DNA of 32,887 bases from Candidatus Devosia symbiotica (GTDB lineage Bacteria; Pseudomonadota; Alphaproteobacteria; Rhizobiales; Devosiaceae): NCBI GenBank assembly GCA_025050575.1, contig JALBVE010000017.1, forward strand, positions 1 to 32,887. The letters run 5' to 3'. Shown piece after piece: positions 1 through 10,985 of the stretch (its first letter is position 1; every line of letters begins with the position of its first letter). The notes under the pieces were generated by a model. That model was not told the DNA's origin. It made no database searches and saw only the letters and a program-made list of their open reading frames with translations. The position numbers and the translations under genes are program-made.

Positions 1-297
1 GCTGCATTTTATTGTCAATGCTCGGAACTGTTCGGCTTTTGCTTGATAACAGACGGCAATCATGTGCTGTCGGCGCTAACCGCTTCCGGGCAGTTCTTGT
101 CCTTGGCATCGCGCAATTATGGCGAAGGTGTGGCTTGACGGCACGACTCAGGCATAACTACCATTGGCCCCGCATCGTTTGGCGCGCGTGGGTAGGAATT
201 GTATCAAATTGAACCAAATGCGCGACATTGGCGCAACACCCCCCCCAAAATGGTCATGGAATGTTATCCGCACTGTCTGATTTGTTTGGGCAGAGGC

Positions 298-328
298 TTG
301 TCACACGCGTTGTGGTGATGCATCTAAT
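298..328 (+). promoter_or_regulatory. Possible promoter of the outer-membrane protein gene
   Basis: TTGTCA at 298-303 resembles a -35 box and TCTAAT at 323-328 matches five of six bases of a -10 box. The 19-bp spacer is longer than ideal. Transcription would start about 30 bases before the start codon at 364. This is a weak, unaided motif match. The rest of 1-297 shows no recognisable gene; a short open frame at 12-212 has no family features and is probably chance. Confidence 0.25.
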
Positions 329-363
329 GGTCGACTACGGTTAACTCTATGGGAGTGCAAGAT

Positions 364-939
364 ATGTTTGTACGTTCACTTTCTCTCAGTGTGGCTGCTG
401 CCGCACTTCTCGTTGGCGGTGCTCAGGCAGCCGATCTGGTTACCCCGACCACCCCAATGCCAATATACGAAGCTGCTAGCTTTGGTTGGGAAGGTCTGTA
501 TGCAGGCGTTAACGTTGGTGGCGTGTTCACCAACGGAAACGGCCTGACCAACCTTGATGTTAGCACGTCGCAGTTTTCTGTTGGTGGCGCTATCGGCGTC
601 AACTTCATCACTTACGATCCGATCCTACTCGGCCTTGAAGTTCAGGGCGACTATGTGTTCCAGAGCGGCAACGATGCTAGCATGTTCCTGGCGCTGGCTC
701 GTGTTGGCACAGTTGTGACCGATCAGGTCATGGTCTATGCTGCCAGCGGTGTTGGCATCACCAGCCGTTCGGGCTCGACCGACAATATCTACGCAATCGG
801 CGGTGGTGTTGAAGTTGCTATGACCGACGCTATGTCGGTTCGTGGTGAAATCCTCGGCCTTGGCGATTTCTCGGCCGCTCCTGGCGACCAGTTCTTCGAC
901 GGTGCCAAGGCAACCGTTGGCGTATTCTGCCACTTCTAA
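364..939 (+). CDS. Outer-membrane beta-barrel (porin-family) protein
   Basis: A 191-residue protein with a classic Sec signal peptide: MFVRS at the start, a hydrophobic run of Ala, Leu and Val, and a likely cleavage after AQA at residue 22. The mature part is rich in Gly, Val, Thr and aromatic residues in alternating patterns, and ends in Phe (VGVFCHF), the usual C-terminal signal for outer-membrane barrel assembly. It resembles the small Omp25/RopB-type eight-stranded barrels common in Rhizobiales. An in-frame ATG at 349 exists, but GGGAG at 351-355 sits 8 bases before the ATG at 364, and that start also gives a clean signal peptide. It is monocistronic, with hairpins downstream. Its exact role, structural or adhesive, cannot be read from sequence. 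Confidence 0.8.
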   Translation: MFVRSLSLSVAAAALLVGGAQAADLVTPTTPMPIYEAASFGWEGLYAGVNVGGVFTNGNGLTNLDVSTSQFSVGGAIGVNFITYDPILLGLEVQGDYVFQSGNDASMFLALARVGTVVTDQVMVYAASGVGITSRSGSTDNIYAIGGGVEVAMTDAMSVRGEILGLGDFSAAPGDQFFDGAKATVGVFCHF

Positions 940-1004
940 GACTTGCAATCGGGCAGGGCGGCTCGTCGCCCTCCTGACTTAGCGTCTTGCAAACCCAATT
1001 CGGC

Positions 1005-1028
1005 GAACCGCTCTGCGGTTCTCCGTTT
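1005..1028 (+). terminator. Probable intrinsic terminator after the outer-membrane protein gene
   Basis: GAACCGC at 1005-1011 and GCGGTTC at 1015-1021 form a perfect 7-bp stem with a TCT loop, followed by TCCGTTTT. A second hairpin, AGGGCG at 955-960 with CGCCCT at 967-972, lies just past the stop codon. A third, GAAAAGGG at 1035-1042 with CCCTTTTC at 1060-1067, follows. The rest of the 940-1357 gap holds an AT-rich run near 1191-1230 and no gene I can recognise; the nuo promoter must lie in it. Confidence 0.6.
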
Positions 1029-1357
1029 TGCTTTGAAAAGGGTTCTGCCGCAGTGGGACCCCTTTTCACGCCTGCGCGCAGGCGATTATGGTGGAGTGAA
1101 TTAGCCCTCACTGTTTGCCGCCGACGCAGTCTGCGATTTGTGGTCACTACTAGTTCAAAGTCGCCCGTATCCTAAACACTGGCGGGACTTAGATATATAT
1201 ATATGAATTTATTTGTCATATTTTCTTTCCCTTGAAACCGGATAGCCAAAGATCTAAGCCCAAGCCATTATCTATCGTGTCGGTTCGCTAGCCTCAATTG
1301 CTTGCTCTGCTCACATGACGCCGGTCGCCCGACTGGACTAAAAAAACAGGCTGCCGC

Positions 1358-1723
1358 ATGACTGATTTGCTCAGCGACTATCTGCCCATAATTATCTTCC
1401 TTGGCCTGTCTGCCGTAATCGTTCTGGCCCTGTTGGTGATTCCTTTCATCGTTGCCGTTAAAAATTCGGATCCAGAAAAGGTCTCAGCCTTTGAGGCCGG
1501 TTTCGATGCTTTTGATGATGCGCGCATGAAATTCGACGTACGATTCTATCTCGTCTCGATTCTGTTCATGATTTTTGATCTTGAGGTGGCGTTCCTGTTT
1601 CCCTGGGCAGTGGCGTTCCGCGATGTTGGCTGGTTCGGCTTCTGGTCGATGATGATTTTCTTGGCGGTGCTGATGATTGGCTTTGTTTATGAATGGCGCA
1701 AAGGGGCACTGGAATGGGATTGA
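1358..1723 (+). CDS. nuoA: NADH-quinone oxidoreductase subunit A
   Basis: A 121-residue inner-membrane subunit of complex I, part of the proton-pumping arm at the junction with the quinone site. Three transmembrane segments are visible (about residues 8-32, 64-85 and 92-111). The conserved family region is present around residues 45-85, including FEAGF and the stretch [20 protein letters not shown]. Length is normal. The Shine-Dalgarno match upstream is weak. It is the first gene of a 14-gene operon, and its stop overlaps the nuoB start. Confidence 0.97.
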   Translation: MTDLLSDYLPIIIFLGLSAVIVLALLVIPFIVAVKNSDPEKVSAFEAGFDAFDDARMKFDVRFYLVSILFMIFDLEVAFLFPWAVAFRDVGWFGFWSMMIFLAVLMIGFVYEWRKGALEWD

Positions 1724-2292
1724 GCGATAACGAAACGCTTGTCGCGCCGCGCCCAACCGGCCTCATCGATCCACGCACTCAACAGACCGCTGGCGCCGGC
1801 GGTCCTTTTTTCACCGATATGACTGACGAATTAGCCGACAAAGGCTTTCTGGTTTCTACCGTGTCGCAACTGGTGAACTGGGCGCGTACCGGTTCGCTGA
1901 TGTGGATGCAGACGGGTCTGGCGTGCTGCGCCGTCGAAATGATGCAGATGTCGATGCCACGTTACGACATTGAGCGTTTTGGTACTGCGCCGCGCGCCTC
2001 ACCGCGCCAGTCCGACCTGTTGATCGTTGCCGGGACCCTGACCAACAAGATGGCGCCGGCGCTGCGCAAGGTCTACGATCAGATGCCTGAGCCGCGCTAT
2101 GTTATCTCGATGGGTAGCTGCGCCAATGGTGGCGGCTACTATCACTATTCATATTCGGTGGTGCGTGGTTGTGATCGTGTGTTGCCGGTTGACATCTATG
2201 TGCCTGGCTGCCCTCCGACCGCTGAGGCGCTTCTCTATGGCATTTTGCTGCTGCAGAAGAAGATTCGCCGCATCGGCACCATCGAACGATAG
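1714..2292 (+). CDS. nuoB: NADH-quinone oxidoreductase subunit B
   Basis: A 192-residue peripheral-arm subunit that carries the terminal [4Fe-4S] cluster N2, which passes electrons to quinone. Cluster ligands are visible as the adjacent pair Cys71-Cys72 (CCAVEMM), Cys136 (GSCANGGG) and Cys166 (VPGCPPT). An in-frame ATG at 1693 would add seven residues, but AAGGGG at 1701-1706 lies 7 bases before 1714, so 1714 is preferred. With this start the gene overlaps nuoA by 10 bases, suggesting translational coupling. Confidence 0.97.
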   Translation: MGLSDNETLVAPRPTGLIDPRTQQTAGAGGPFFTDMTDELADKGFLVSTVSQLVNWARTGSLMWMQTGLACCAVEMMQMSMPRYDIERFGTAPRASPRQSDLLIVAGTLTNKMAPALRKVYDQMPEPRYVISMGSCANGGGYYHYSYSVVRGCDRVLPVDIYVPGCPPTAEALLYGILLLQKKIRRIGTIER

Positions 2293-2303
2293 GATCGCAA
2301 AAA

Positions 2304-2921
2304 ATGGATGAAGCCATCCAGGTTGATCCGCTTGTGGACCTTGGCCAGCACATTGCTGGCGCTCTGGGCGCTGCGGTCATTGAACAGGTAGTGGCCTTTG
2401 ACGAACTGACGCTGACTGTAGAACGCGATTCGATCGTTTCCGTGGCAAATTTCCTGCGCGACGATCCGCGATGTCGCTTTGTCAGCTTTGTGGATGTCTG
2501 CGGTGCGGACTATCCAGAACGCGATCTGCGTTTTGACGTGGTCTACCACTTTATGAGTCCCTATCTGAACCATCGTATTCGAGTGAAACTGAGTGCCGAC
2601 GACGTGACGCCGGTGCCGAGCATTACTGGTGTGTTTCGCGGTGCGGACTGGTTCGAACGTGAAACCTATGATCTGTATGGGGTGTTGTTCTCTGGCCACC
2701 AGGATTTGCGCCGGATTCTGACCGATTACGGCTTTGACGGCCATCCGCTGCGGAAGGATTTCCCGGTCAGCGGCTTTGTTCAGGTGCGTTATGATGAAGA
2801 GCGCAAGCGGGTGGTCTATGAGCCCGTGCAGTTGATGCAGGAATTCCGCACCTTTGACTATTTGTCGCCTTGGGAGGGTACAGACTATGTGTTGCCCGGT
2901 GACGAGAAGGCCAAACAATGA
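2304..2921 (+). CDS. nuoC: NADH-quinone oxidoreductase subunit C
   Basis: A 205-residue homologue of the 30-kDa complex I subunit, in the peripheral arm next to NuoD and NuoB. It is a separate gene, not fused to nuoD as in enterobacteria. The 30-kDa signature region is visible as [18 protein letters not shown] followed by [22 protein letters not shown] at 2291-2294 overlaps the nuoB stop codon and sits 9 bases before the ATG. Its stop overlaps the nuoD start (ATGA). Confidence 0.97.
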   Translation: MDEAIQVDPLVDLGQHIAGALGAAVIEQVVAFDELTLTVERDSIVSVANFLRDDPRCRFVSFVDVCGADYPERDLRFDVVYHFMSPYLNHRIRVKLSADDVTPVPSITGVFRGADWFERETYDLYGVLFSGHQDLRRILTDYGFDGHPLRKDFPVSGFVQVRYDEERKRVVYEPVQLMQEFRTFDYLSPWEGTDYVLPGDEKAKQ

Positions 2922-4111
2922 CCGTTGAAGCCAAAGTCCGTAATTTTACCATCAATTTCGGCCCGGTTCACCCTTCTGCGCATGGTGTGCTGCGATTGAT
3001 TCTGGAACTCGATGGTGAAATCGTCGAACGGGTCGATCCGCATATTGGCTTGCTGCATCGCGGCACCGAAAAGCTGATTGAGTCCAAGACTTATTTGCAG
3101 GCCGTTCCCTATTTTGATCGCCTGGACTATGTGGCGCCGATGAACCAGGAGCACGCGTTTGCTCTAGCCGTCGAGAAGCTGCTAGGTCTGGAAGTGCCGC
3201 GCCGTGGCCAACTGATCCGCGTGCTGTATTCGGAAATTGGGCGACTGCTGGCACATCTGATGAACGTTACCACGCAGGCCATGGACGTTGGCGCACTGAC
3301 GCCGCCATTGTGGGGCTTTGAACAGCGCGAAAAACTGATGGTGTTTTATGAGCGCGCTTCAGGCGCGCGCATGCACGCTACCTATTTCCGTCCCGGTGGT
3401 GTGCATCAGGACCTGCCGCAGACCCTGATCGATGATATTGGAACGTTCTGCGAGACTTTCCCAAAGGCGCTCGCCGATATTGATACCCTTTTGACCGAAA
3501 GCCGCATCTTTAAGCAGCGCAACGTCGATATCGGCGTAGTGAAGCTGGAAGACGCGTGGAATTGGGGTTTTTCGGGCGTGATGGTGCGCGGCTCGGGCGC
3601 TGCCTGGGATCTGCGCAAGAGCCAGCCTTATGAATGCTATGACGAGATGGAATTTGACGTTCCAATCGGCAAGAGCGGCGATTGCTTTGACCGCTATCTG
3701 ATCCGGATGGAAGAAATGCGGCAGTCGACGCGGATCATGAAGCAATGCGTGGACAAGCTGAACTCACCAGACGGCAAGGGCCCCGTGTCTTCGCTTGATG
3801 GCAGGGTCGTGCCGCCGCAGCGGAGCGAAATGAAGCAATCGATGGAAGCATTGATCCATCATTTCAAACTCTACACTGAAGGCTACAAGGTTCCTGCCGG
3901 CGAAGTGTACGCCTGTGTGGAGGCGCCAAAGGGAGAGTTTGGCGTTTATCTGGTCAGCGATGGCTCCAATAAGCCATACCGTTGCAAAATCCGCGCGCCG
4001 GGTTTTGCGCATTTGTCGGCCATGGATTTCTTGTGTCGCGGCCATATGCTGGCTGACGTCTCGGCCATCCTTGGTTCGCTTGATATCGTGTTCGGAGAGA
4101 TTGATCGCTGA
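2918..4111 (+). CDS. nuoD: NADH-quinone oxidoreductase subunit D
   Basis: A 397-residue homologue of the 49-kDa complex I subunit, which with NuoB shapes the quinone-binding pocket. The N-terminal [14 protein letters not shown] motif, the [10 protein letters not shown] motif and the ending [15 protein letters not shown] are all typical. Length is normal. ATGA overlaps the nuoC stop, and its own stop overlaps the nuoE start by one base. No sign of degradation. Confidence 0.98.
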   Translation: MTVEAKVRNFTINFGPVHPSAHGVLRLILELDGEIVERVDPHIGLLHRGTEKLIESKTYLQAVPYFDRLDYVAPMNQEHAFALAVEKLLGLEVPRRGQLIRVLYSEIGRLLAHLMNVTTQAMDVGALTPPLWGFEQREKLMVFYERASGARMHATYFRPGGVHQDLPQTLIDDIGTFCETFPKALADIDTLLTESRIFKQRNVDIGVVKLEDAWNWGFSGVMVRGSGAAWDLRKSQPYECYDEMEFDVPIGKSGDCFDRYLIRMEEMRQSTRIMKQCVDKLNSPDGKGPVSSLDGRVVPPQRSEMKQSMEALIHHFKLYTEGYKVPAGEVYACVEAPKGEFGVYLVSDGSNKPYRCKIRAPGFAHLSAMDFLCRGHMLADVSAILGSLDIVFGEIDR

Positions 4112-5334
4112 TGGTTGCGCGTCGCCTAGCTGACGAGTCGGTTCAACCGGCGTCGTTCGCATTTAGTGCTGAAAACGCCAAGTGGGCGGAATGGATGATC
4201 GCCCTGTACCCAGCTGGTCGACAGCAGTCTGCCGTGATTCCGCTACTGATGCGGGCACAGGACCAGGATGGCTGGGTCAGCAGAGCCACGATCGAAACGA
4301 TCGCGGACATGCTGGGTATGGCCTATATCCGCGTGCTGGAAGTGGCGACGTTCTACACCCAGTTCCAGTTGCAGCCAGTCGGTAGCCGCGCCCATATTCA
4401 GGTGTGCGGTACGACCCCGTGCATGTTGCGCGGGGCGGGTGATCTGATTGCAATCTGCAAGAGCAAGATCCATCACGATCCCCATCACCTGAATGCCGAT
4501 GGCACGATGAGCTGGGAAGAGGTGGAATGTGCTGGAGCGTGTGTGAATGCGCCCATGATCACCATCCACCACGATACCTATGAAGACTTAACGGCCGAAC
4601 GCTTTGAAGCGATCGTTGATGCCTTTGCTGTCGGCAAGGGCGACACGATCAAACCAGGCCCACAGATTGGCCGATTGTATTCCGCGGCCGAAGGAGGCCA
4701 GACGACGCTGCTGGTCAAGCCGACCGCGAAGCGCGAAAAGTTTATCCCGCCTGCGCCGCCGGAAGCAGTTGTTGCGGCGGCGCCAGCGGTTGCATCAGCG
4801 CCGACGACTGCAGCAAAGCCCAAGGCTGTCAGCGCGGAATCGACTCCGGCAATCAAGGGCACGCCCAAGGCTACAACGATTCCTACAGCAAAGGCAGAAT
4901 TTGAGCGTAAAGCTGCTGACGTGGCGGCCAAGGCCAATAGCGAGCCGAATAAGGCCGTGCGTCCAAAGGCGACTGGTGTAGAATCTGCTGCCGGAAAAGT
5001 TGATGGCGGCAAGGTCTCTGGGAAAGTGCCGACGGCGAAACCTGTGACCAAGAAGGCCGATAAAGGAACGCTGTTTACGGCGCCTGCCGGTGCTGCCGAT
5101 GACCTCAAGCTGATTTCGGGTGTCAGCCCGGTGCTTGAGGGCAAACTGAACGCACTGGGTATCATCCAGTGGAGCCAGATTGCCGCGTTCACGGCTGATG
5201 AGATTACCAAGGTGGACGATGCTCTTAACTTCAAAGGCCGCATCACCCGTGACGACTGGATTAAGCAAGCCGCCGCTCTCGCCAAGGGTGGCGAGGCAGA
5301 ATATGTCCGCGTCTTCGGGAAGAAGCTGCGATAG
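4111..5334 (+). CDS. nuoE: NADH-quinone oxidoreductase subunit E with C-terminal helix-hairpin-helix extension
   Basis: A 407-residue protein, about twice the usual NuoE length. Residues 1-180 are the thioredoxin-like 24-kDa subunit that holds the [2Fe-2S] cluster N1a; ligands Cys99, Cys104, Cys140 and Cys144 are all present (VCGTTPC and VECAGACV). Residues about 200-328 are a low-complexity Ala/Lys/Pro/Thr linker. Residues about 329-390 form a compact domain starting [20 protein letters not shown], which resembles the helix-hairpin-helix domain of FEN1-like proteins (COG3743 type). Similar extensions are known in other Rhizobiales NuoE proteins; their role is not established. Frame is open throughout. 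The ATG overlaps the nuoD stop by one base. Confidence 0.95.
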   Translation: MVARRLADESVQPASFAFSAENAKWAEWMIALYPAGRQQSAVIPLLMRAQDQDGWVSRATIETIADMLGMAYIRVLEVATFYTQFQLQPVGSRAHIQVCGTTPCMLRGAGDLIAICKSKIHHDPHHLNADGTMSWEEVECAGACVNAPMITIHHDTYEDLTAERFEAIVDAFAVGKGDTIKPGPQIGRLYSAAEGGQTTLLVKPTAKREKFIPPAPPEAVVAAAPAVASAPTTAAKPKAVSAESTPAIKGTPKATTIPTAKAEFERKAADVAAKANSEPNKAVRPKATGVESAAGKVDGGKVSGKVPTAKPVTKKADKGTLFTAPAGAADDLKLISGVSPVLEGKLNALGIIQWSQIAAFTADEITKVDDALNFKGRITRDDWIKQAAALAKGGEAEYVRVFGKKLR

Positions 5335-5345
5335 GAGTGTGAATA

Positions 5346-6653
5346 GTGCTCGCTGATAAAGATCGCATTTTTACTAATCTGTACGGTCAACACGACCGGA
5401 CGCTGGCTGGCGCGCGTGAACGCGGTGCTTGGGTTGGCACCAAGGAGTTCATCGAGTCCGGGCAGGACTGGATTACCAATGAAATCAAGGCTTCGGGGCT
5501 TCGGGGCCGCGGCGGCGCAGGTTTCCCAACGGCGCTGAAGTGGACCTTCATGTCTAAGGTTAATGATGGCCGTCCGCATTATCTCCTGGTTAATGCGGAC
5601 GAGTCTGAGCCGGGCACGTGCAAGGATCGCGATATTCTACGGCATGACCCGCACCATCTGGTGGAGGGGTGCTTGTTGGCGGCCCGCGCTATGGATGCCC
5701 ATCTTGCCTTTATCTATGTTCGGGGCGAGTTCATCCGTGAGCGCCAGCATCTCGAACGCGCCGTTGAAGAGGCCTATGAGGCCAAGTTAATCGGAAAGGA
5801 CAACATTCACGGTTGGGATTTGGACATTATCATCCATCACGGCGCCGGCGCCTACATCTGCGGTGAAGAAACCGCATTGATGGAATCACTGGAAGGCAAG
5901 AAGGGCCAGCCGCGTCTGAAGCCACCATTCCCAGCGGGCATGGGCGTCTACGGCAATCCAACGACAGTGAACAATGTCGAGTCGATCGCCGTTGTGCCCG
6001 AAATCCTGCGCCGTTCGGGCGCTTGGTTCGCTTCCATTGGCCGCGCCAACAATACCGGCACGAAGCTGATGTGTGTATCGGGCCATGTGAACAAGCCGGC
6101 GACTTTCGAAGAAGCTATGGGTGAAAGCTTCAAGGACATCATCGAAAAGCACTGCGGCGGCATTCGCGGGGGCTGGGACAATTTGCTGGCCGTCATTCCG
6201 GGGGGCGCATCAGTACCCTGCGTGCCAGGCGAGAAAATCCAGAACGTAATCGTCGATTTTGATGGTCTCAAGGAAGCCGGTTCGTCGCTGGGCACTGCCG
6301 CCATAATCGTGATGGACAAGCAGACCGATATCATTAAAGCCATTTGGCGCTTATCGGCCTTCTACAAGCACGAAAGCTGCGGCCAGTGCACGCCGTGCCG
6401 TGAAGGCACCGGTTGGATGATGCGCGTAATGGAACGCATGGTCGAAGGCCGTGCCCAGAAGCGCGAAATCGACATGCTTTTTGAGGTTACCAAGCAGATC
6501 GAGGGGCACACCATCTGTGCCCTGGGCGACGCTGCGGCTTGGCCAATCCAGGGCCTGATCCGCAATTTCCGTCACGTGCTCGAAGAGCGGATTGACCAGT
6601 ACACATATTCATCCACTAGCGACGGCGCCGTGCCGTCGATGGCGGCGGAGTAG
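5346..6653 (+). CDS. nuoF: NADH-quinone oxidoreductase subunit F
   Basis: A 435-residue 51-kDa subunit that binds NADH and FMN and holds the [4Fe-4S] cluster N3, the entry point for electrons. The nucleotide-binding glycine-rich motif [12 protein letters not shown] is at residues 51-62 and a second, [13 protein letters not shown], at 167-179. Cluster ligands Cys345, Cys348 and Cys351 (ESCGQCTPC) and Cys391 are present. Translation starts at GTG; AGGAG at 5333-5337 overlaps the nuoE stop and lies 8 bases upstream. Length is normal. Confidence 0.98.
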   Translation: MLADKDRIFTNLYGQHDRTLAGARERGAWVGTKEFIESGQDWITNEIKASGLRGRGGAGFPTALKWTFMSKVNDGRPHYLLVNADESEPGTCKDRDILRHDPHHLVEGCLLAARAMDAHLAFIYVRGEFIRERQHLERAVEEAYEAKLIGKDNIHGWDLDIIIHHGAGAYICGEETALMESLEGKKGQPRLKPPFPAGMGVYGNPTTVNNVESIAVVPEILRRSGAWFASIGRANNTGTKLMCVSGHVNKPATFEEAMGESFKDIIEKHCGGIRGGWDNLLAVIPGGASVPCVPGEKIQNVIVDFDGLKEAGSSLGTAAIIVMDKQTDIIKAIWRLSAFYKHESCGQCTPCREGTGWMMRVMERMVEGRAQKREIDMLFEVTKQIEGHTICALGDAAAWPIQGLIRNFRHVLEERIDQYTYSSTSDGAVPSMAAE

Positions 6654-6657
6654 GCTG

Positions 6658-8763
6658 ATGGCAAGTATCAAAGTTAACGGCCAGCTCATCGAAGTTCCCG
6701 ACTACTACACGCTGATGCAGGCGGCGGAGGCCGCGGGCGCGGAAATCCCGCGCTTTTGCTATCATGAGCGTCTGTCGGTGGCGGGCAATTGCCGGATGTG
6801 CCTGGTTGAGGTCAAGGGCGGGCCGCCAAAGCCGCAGCCGAGCTGCGCTATGACGATCAAGGATATGCGTCCGGGCCCTAATGGTGAACCGCCCGAAATG
6901 TTCACCAACACGCCTATGGTCAAGAAGGCCCGCGAAGGCGTGATGGAGTTTCTGCTGATCAACCATCCGCTCGATTGCCCGATCTGCGATCAGGGCGGCG
7001 AGTGCGATCTGCAAGACCAGGCCATGGCCTATGGTGTCGACAAGAACCGGTTTGCCGAGAACAAGCGTGCCGTCGAAGACAAGTATATTGGACTGCTAGT
7101 CAAAACCTCGATGAACCGCTGCATTCACTGCACGCGTTGTGTCCGCTTCACCACTGAAGTGGCCGGCATAGCCGAAATGGGTCTGTTGGGTCGCGGAGAA
7201 GATGCTGAGATCACGACCTATCTCGAAAAGGCGTTGAGCAGCGAGTTACAGGGCAATGTGATCGATTTGTGCCCGGTAGGCGCGCTGACCTCCAAGCCCT
7301 ATGCGTTTAATGCTCGTCCTTGGGAAGTCACCAAAACAGAATCGATCGACATAATGGACGCGGTTGGTTCCAATATCCGGGTCGACAGTCGCGGACGCGA
7401 AGTTGTCCGCATTCTTCCACGCGTCAACGATGCGATCAACGAAGAGTGGATTTCCGACAAGACCCGGTTCATCTGGGATGGCCTAAAGAGCCAACGCCTT
7501 GATCGCCCCTATGTGCGCAAGGGTGGCAAGTTGCAGGCCGCGAGCTGGGATGAGGCACTAGCGACCGTCGCAGCACGCGTCAAGAAGGCCGGCAGCAAGG
7601 TTGGCGCGATTGCCGGCGATCTGGCGGCAGTTGAAGAAATGTATGCGCTCAAGAGCCTACTGGCTTCGGTCGGTTCGGGTATGACTGATGTGCGCCCAGT
7701 AATGTCGGGCATTGATCCGTCAATGCCGCGCTCGGCCTATGTGTTCAATCCGACCATTGCCGGGATTGAAGAAGCTGATGCCATCGTCATTATCGGCGCC
7801 AATCCGCGTCGCGAGGCGGCGTTAATCAATGCGCGCATCCGCAAGACCTGGCGCGCTAAGGGCCTGCCGATCGCCGTGATCGGCGAGCGGGCTGAGTTCA
7901 CCTATGAATACAGCTATCTTGGAGAAGGCTTTGAGACTCTGGCGGAATTGGCTGCGGGCAAAGGGCCGTTTGCCGATGTGCTGGCCAAGGCAGAGCGGCC
8001 ACTGATTATCGTTGGCGAGGGTGCCGTATCGCATGCCAAGCTGGGCAAGCAGGTCGGCCGCGATACCATCGCGCTGGCTGCCAAGCTGGCAACCGCCAGC
8101 AAGGCTGTCGCTGAAGGCTGGAATGGCTTTGCACTGCTGCACAATGCGGCCAGCCGTGTGGGCGGACTTGATATTGGCTTTGTGCCCCATGATGGCGGTG
8201 TATGCTCGGCGGACCAGATCGCGCTGGCTGGCAAGGGCGAACTCGATGTCCTGTTCATGCTCGGCGCAGACGAATATAATATGGCTGCCACAGGCAAGGC
8301 CTTCGTTGTCTATATCGGATCACATGGCGATGCCGGGGCGCACCGTGCCGACGTGATCCTGCCAGCGGCGACATATACCGAGAAATCAGGTACTTACGTT
8401 AATACAGAGGGCCGTGTGCAGGTGACGAACCGTGCCGTATTCCCGCCAGGCGAGGCTAAGGAAGACTGGGCCATTATCCGGGCCTTGTCGGGTGTCATGG
8501 GCAAACCCCTGCCATTCAATTCGCTGATCCAGTTGCGCGCGGCTATCTATATAGAATACCCGCATTTGGCGCGGGTTGATCAGATCGCATCCGGCACGGT
8601 GGCTGATACGGCCAAGCTGGCCAAAGCCGTCATCAAGACCAAGTCGGCGCCGTTCGGCTCTGCCATCGCTGATTTCTATCTCAGCAATCCAATCGCCCGC
8701 GCTTCAACCGTCATGGGTGAATGCGCCGCTATCGCAGTCGGTCTCCGGCAGGCCGCGGAGTAG
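6658..8763 (+). CDS. nuoG: NADH-quinone oxidoreductase subunit G
   Basis: A 701-residue 75-kDa subunit that relays electrons through several iron-sulfur clusters. Ligands for the [2Fe-2S] cluster are Cys34, Cys45, Cys48 and Cys63. For the first [4Fe-4S] cluster they are His103, Cys107, Cys110 and Cys116, and for the second Cys155, Cys158, Cys161 and Cys205. The rest is a molybdopterin-oxidoreductase-like domain that no longer binds cofactor in this family. The open frame extends upstream into nuoF, but the ATG at 6658 matches the usual N-terminus (MASIKVNG) and has GGAG at 6647-6650, 7 bases before it. Confidence 0.97.
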   Translation: MASIKVNGQLIEVPDYYTLMQAAEAAGAEIPRFCYHERLSVAGNCRMCLVEVKGGPPKPQPSCAMTIKDMRPGPNGEPPEMFTNTPMVKKAREGVMEFLLINHPLDCPICDQGGECDLQDQAMAYGVDKNRFAENKRAVEDKYIGLLVKTSMNRCIHCTRCVRFTTEVAGIAEMGLLGRGEDAEITTYLEKALSSELQGNVIDLCPVGALTSKPYAFNARPWEVTKTESIDIMDAVGSNIRVDSRGREVVRILPRVNDAINEEWISDKTRFIWDGLKSQRLDRPYVRKGGKLQAASWDEALATVAARVKKAGSKVGAIAGDLAAVEEMYALKSLLASVGSGMTDVRPVMSGIDPSMPRSAYVFNPTIAGIEEADAIVIIGANPRREAALINARIRKTWRAKGLPIAVIGERAEFTYEYSYLGEGFETLAELAAGKGPFADVLAKAERPLIIVGEGAVSHAKLGKQVGRDTIALAAKLATASKAVAEGWNGFALLHNAASRVGGLDIGFVPHDGGVCSADQIALAGKGELDVLFMLGADEYNMAATGKAFVVYIGSHGDAGAHRADVILPAATYTEKSGTYVNTEGRVQVTNRAVFPPGEAKEDWAIIRALSGVMGKPLPFNSLIQLRAAIYIEYPHLARVDQIASGTVADTAKLAKAVIKTKSAPFGSAIADFYLSNPIARASTVMGECAAIAVGLRQAAE

Positions 8764-8773
8764 GGAGAGCACA

Positions 8774-9871
8774 ATGGACTTTATTCTTGCTGCCCTCGAT
8801 TATTTACTTGGCATTCCAGTCCTTGGCTGGGGTATGCAGGTTGGCTTTGTCTACAAAGCGCTACTGTTGCTCGTGTCGCTGCTGGTCTTCACCGCATTCA
8901 TCCTTCTAGCAGAACGCAAGATCTGGGCAGCGGTTCAAATGCGCCGTGGTCCCAATGTGGTTGGTCCGTTCGGCCTGCTGCAGAGTTTTGCCGATCTGAT
9001 CAAGTTTGCACTGAAAGAACCTATCATTCCCGGCGGAGCTGACAAGATACTGTTCTTGCTGGCGCCATTGCTGACTGCCACGCTGGCGCTGACTGGTTGG
9101 GTAGTAGTGCCGCTTGAGCCCGGCTTGGCGATTGCCGACATCAATCTGGGTATTCTGTACCTGTTGGCCATCTCGTCGCTCGGTGTATATGGCGTGATTA
9201 TTGGCGGTTGGGCCTCCAATTCCAAATATCCCTTTCTGGGTTCGCTTCGTGCGGCGGCGCAGATGGTGTCCTATGAGGTGTCGATCGGGCTGGTGATCAT
9301 TACCGTGTTGCTATGCGTGGGTTCGCTGAACCTGAGCGATATCGTGACTGCACAGCAGGAGATGGGGCTGGCCAACATGATCGGCTTGCCGCAGCTGACG
9401 TTTCTGAACTGGTTTTGGCTGCCGCTGTTCCCGATGTTTGTAATCTTTTACATCTCGGCGCTAGCTGAGACCAATCGCCCGCCATTCGATTTTGCCGAAG
9501 GCGAGTCTGAACTGGTCGCCGGATTCATGACCGAATATTCAGCAACGCCATACATGTTGTTCATGCTGGGCGAGTACATCTCGATCCTGCTAATGTGTGC
9601 GATGATCACCATCTTGTTCCTGGGGGGCTGGACGTCGCCGATCGATCTGCTGCCATTTATCTGGATCCCGGGTGTGGTGTGGTTTGTGGTTAAGCTAAGC
9701 CTGGTATTCTTCATGTTCGCCATGGCCAAGACTATCGTGCCGCGTTACCGCTACGATCAATTAATGCGGATTGGCTGGAAGCTGTTCCTACCGCTGTCAT
9801 TTGGCATGGTCATTATTGTTGCTTTTGTGCTTCAGCTCACCGGCTGTGGCTGGCATGGAGGGATGGCTTGA
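8774..9871 (+). CDS. nuoH: NADH-quinone oxidoreductase subunit H
   Basis: A 365-residue inner-membrane subunit with about eight or nine transmembrane segments, joining the membrane arm to the quinone site. Family signatures visible are the loop [20 protein letters not shown] (residues about 44-63), [15 protein letters not shown], and [24 protein letters not shown] at 8764-8767 precedes the ATG at 8774, which is preferred over longer upstream starts lying inside nuoG. Its stop overlaps the nuoI start by one base. Confidence 0.97.
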   Translation: MDFILAALDYLLGIPVLGWGMQVGFVYKALLLLVSLLVFTAFILLAERKIWAAVQMRRGPNVVGPFGLLQSFADLIKFALKEPIIPGGADKILFLLAPLLTATLALTGWVVVPLEPGLAIADINLGILYLLAISSLGVYGVIIGGWASNSKYPFLGSLRAAAQMVSYEVSIGLVIITVLLCVGSLNLSDIVTAQQEMGLANMIGLPQLTFLNWFWLPLFPMFVIFYISALAETNRPPFDFAEGESELVAGFMTEYSATPYMLFMLGEYISILLMCAMITILFLGGWTSPIDLLPFIWIPGVVWFVVKLSLVFFMFAMAKTIVPRYRYDQLMRIGWKLFLPLSFGMVIIVAFVLQLTGCGWHGGMA

Positions 9872-10359
9872 TGCGCGCCACCCAGCTCGTCAATATACTG
9901 CTCCTTACCGAGCTGGTCAGGGCTTTCGGCTTGACTATGCGGTATTTTTTCTCGCCCAAGCCCACCATCAACTATCCCTTCGAAAAAGGGCATGCGAGCC
10001 CTCGGTTCCGAGGTGAACATGCGCTGCGTCGCTATCCCAATGGCGAAGAGCGCTGCATTGCCTGCAAGCTGTGTGAGGCGATCTGCCCCGCGCAGGCCAT
10101 TACCATCGAGGCAGGGCCACGCCAGAATGACGGCACGCGCCGCACCACCCGCTACGATATCGACATGGTGAAGTGCATCTATTGTGGCTTTTGCCAGGAA
10201 GCCTGCCCAGTCGACGCGATCGTGGAAGGGCCGAATTTTGAGTTTGCGACTGAAACGCGTGAGGAGTTGTATTTCTCCAAGGAGAAGCTGCTCGCAAACG
10301 GCGATCGCTGGGAGCGTGAAATCGCTGCTAATCTGTCCGCCGACGCACCGTATCGCTGA
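9871..10359 (+). CDS. nuoI: NADH-quinone oxidoreductase subunit I
   Basis: A 162-residue ferredoxin-like subunit of the peripheral arm holding two [4Fe-4S] clusters (N6a and N6b). Two CxxCxxCxxxCP motifs are present: one reads [12 protein letters not shown] and the other [12 protein letters not shown]. The N-terminal helix and the [16 protein letters not shown] region are typical. GGAGGG at 9857-9862 lies 8 bases before the ATG at 9871; a TTG one codon earlier is less likely. Confidence 0.97.
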   Translation: MRATQLVNILLLTELVRAFGLTMRYFFSPKPTINYPFEKGHASPRFRGEHALRRYPNGEERCIACKLCEAICPAQAITIEAGPRQNDGTRRTTRYDIDMVKCIYCGFCQEACPVDAIVEGPNFEFATETREELYFSKEKLLANGDRWEREIAANLSADAPYR

Positions 10360-10370
10360 GAGGAAAGAGT

Positions 10371-10976
10371 ATGACACTTCCACTATTCTTCTTCTACTTG
10401 TTCGCGATCATCGCTGTGGGTTCGGCATTCATGGTCATCTCGGCCAAGAACCCGGTGCATGCTGTACTATTTCTGATTCTAACGTTTTTTAATGCGTCGG
10501 GCCTGTTCATGCTGGCCGGCGCCGAATTTCTCGCGTTGATCCTGATCGTGGTTTATGTCGGCGCCGTGGCCGTGCTATTCCTGTTCGTGGTGATGATGCT
10601 GGACGTTGACTTTGCCTCATTGCGGCAGGGTTTCCTCCAACATGCGCCAATCGGTGTGGTGGTCGGCATTATCTTTCTGCTCGAGCTGCTGATGGTGGCC
10701 GGGAGCTTTGTGGTTTCGCCTGAAGTGACCAGCGCGGCAGTGTTGCCAATGGATGGCGTGGACAATATTCGGGCCATCGGCCAAGTGCTGTATACGCGCT
10801 ATGTGTTTCTGTTCCAGAGCGCGGCGGCGGTGCTGCTGGTGGCCATGATTGGTGCCATCGTGCTCACGCTGCGGCACAAGAGCAATGTCAAGCGGCAGGA
10901 TCCGATCAAGCAGGTTGGGCGTCGTCCATCCGAAACGCTGGAAGTCGTCAAAGTCAAAAGCGGTCAAGGGCTGTAG
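10371..10976 (+). CDS. nuoJ: NADH-quinone oxidoreductase subunit J
   Basis: A 201-residue membrane subunit with five predicted transmembrane segments in the proton-pumping arm. The conserved region AEFLALILIVVYVGAVAVLFLFVVMML, a distorted helix thought to control coupling, is intact at about residues 51-77. AGGAAAG at 10361-10367 is the ribosome site. The C-terminal 40 residues are polar and basic. Length is normal for alphaproteobacteria. Confidence 0.96.
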   Translation: MTLPLFFFYLFAIIAVGSAFMVISAKNPVHAVLFLILTFFNASGLFMLAGAEFLALILIVVYVGAVAVLFLFVVMMLDVDFASLRQGFLQHAPIGVVVGIIFLLELLMVAGSFVVSPEVTSAAVLPMDGVDNIRAIGQVLYTRYVFLFQSAAAVLLVAMIGAIVLTLRHKSNVKRQDPIKQVGRRPSETLEVVKVKSGQGL

Positions 10977-10985
10977 GGGACAAAT

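Noticed and set aside
12-212. A 66-residue open frame at the left edge
   Set aside because: No ribosome site, no family features and unusual composition; treated as chance.
1191-1206. The alternating TA run near 1195 as an origin or special site
   Set aside because: Too short and isolated; no DnaA-box cluster or iterons around it.
4578-5579. A 333-residue minus-strand open frame opposite nuoE and nuoF
   Set aside because: It is Ala/Ser/Pro-rich because it is antisense to the low-complexity NuoE linker; no ribosome site or domain.
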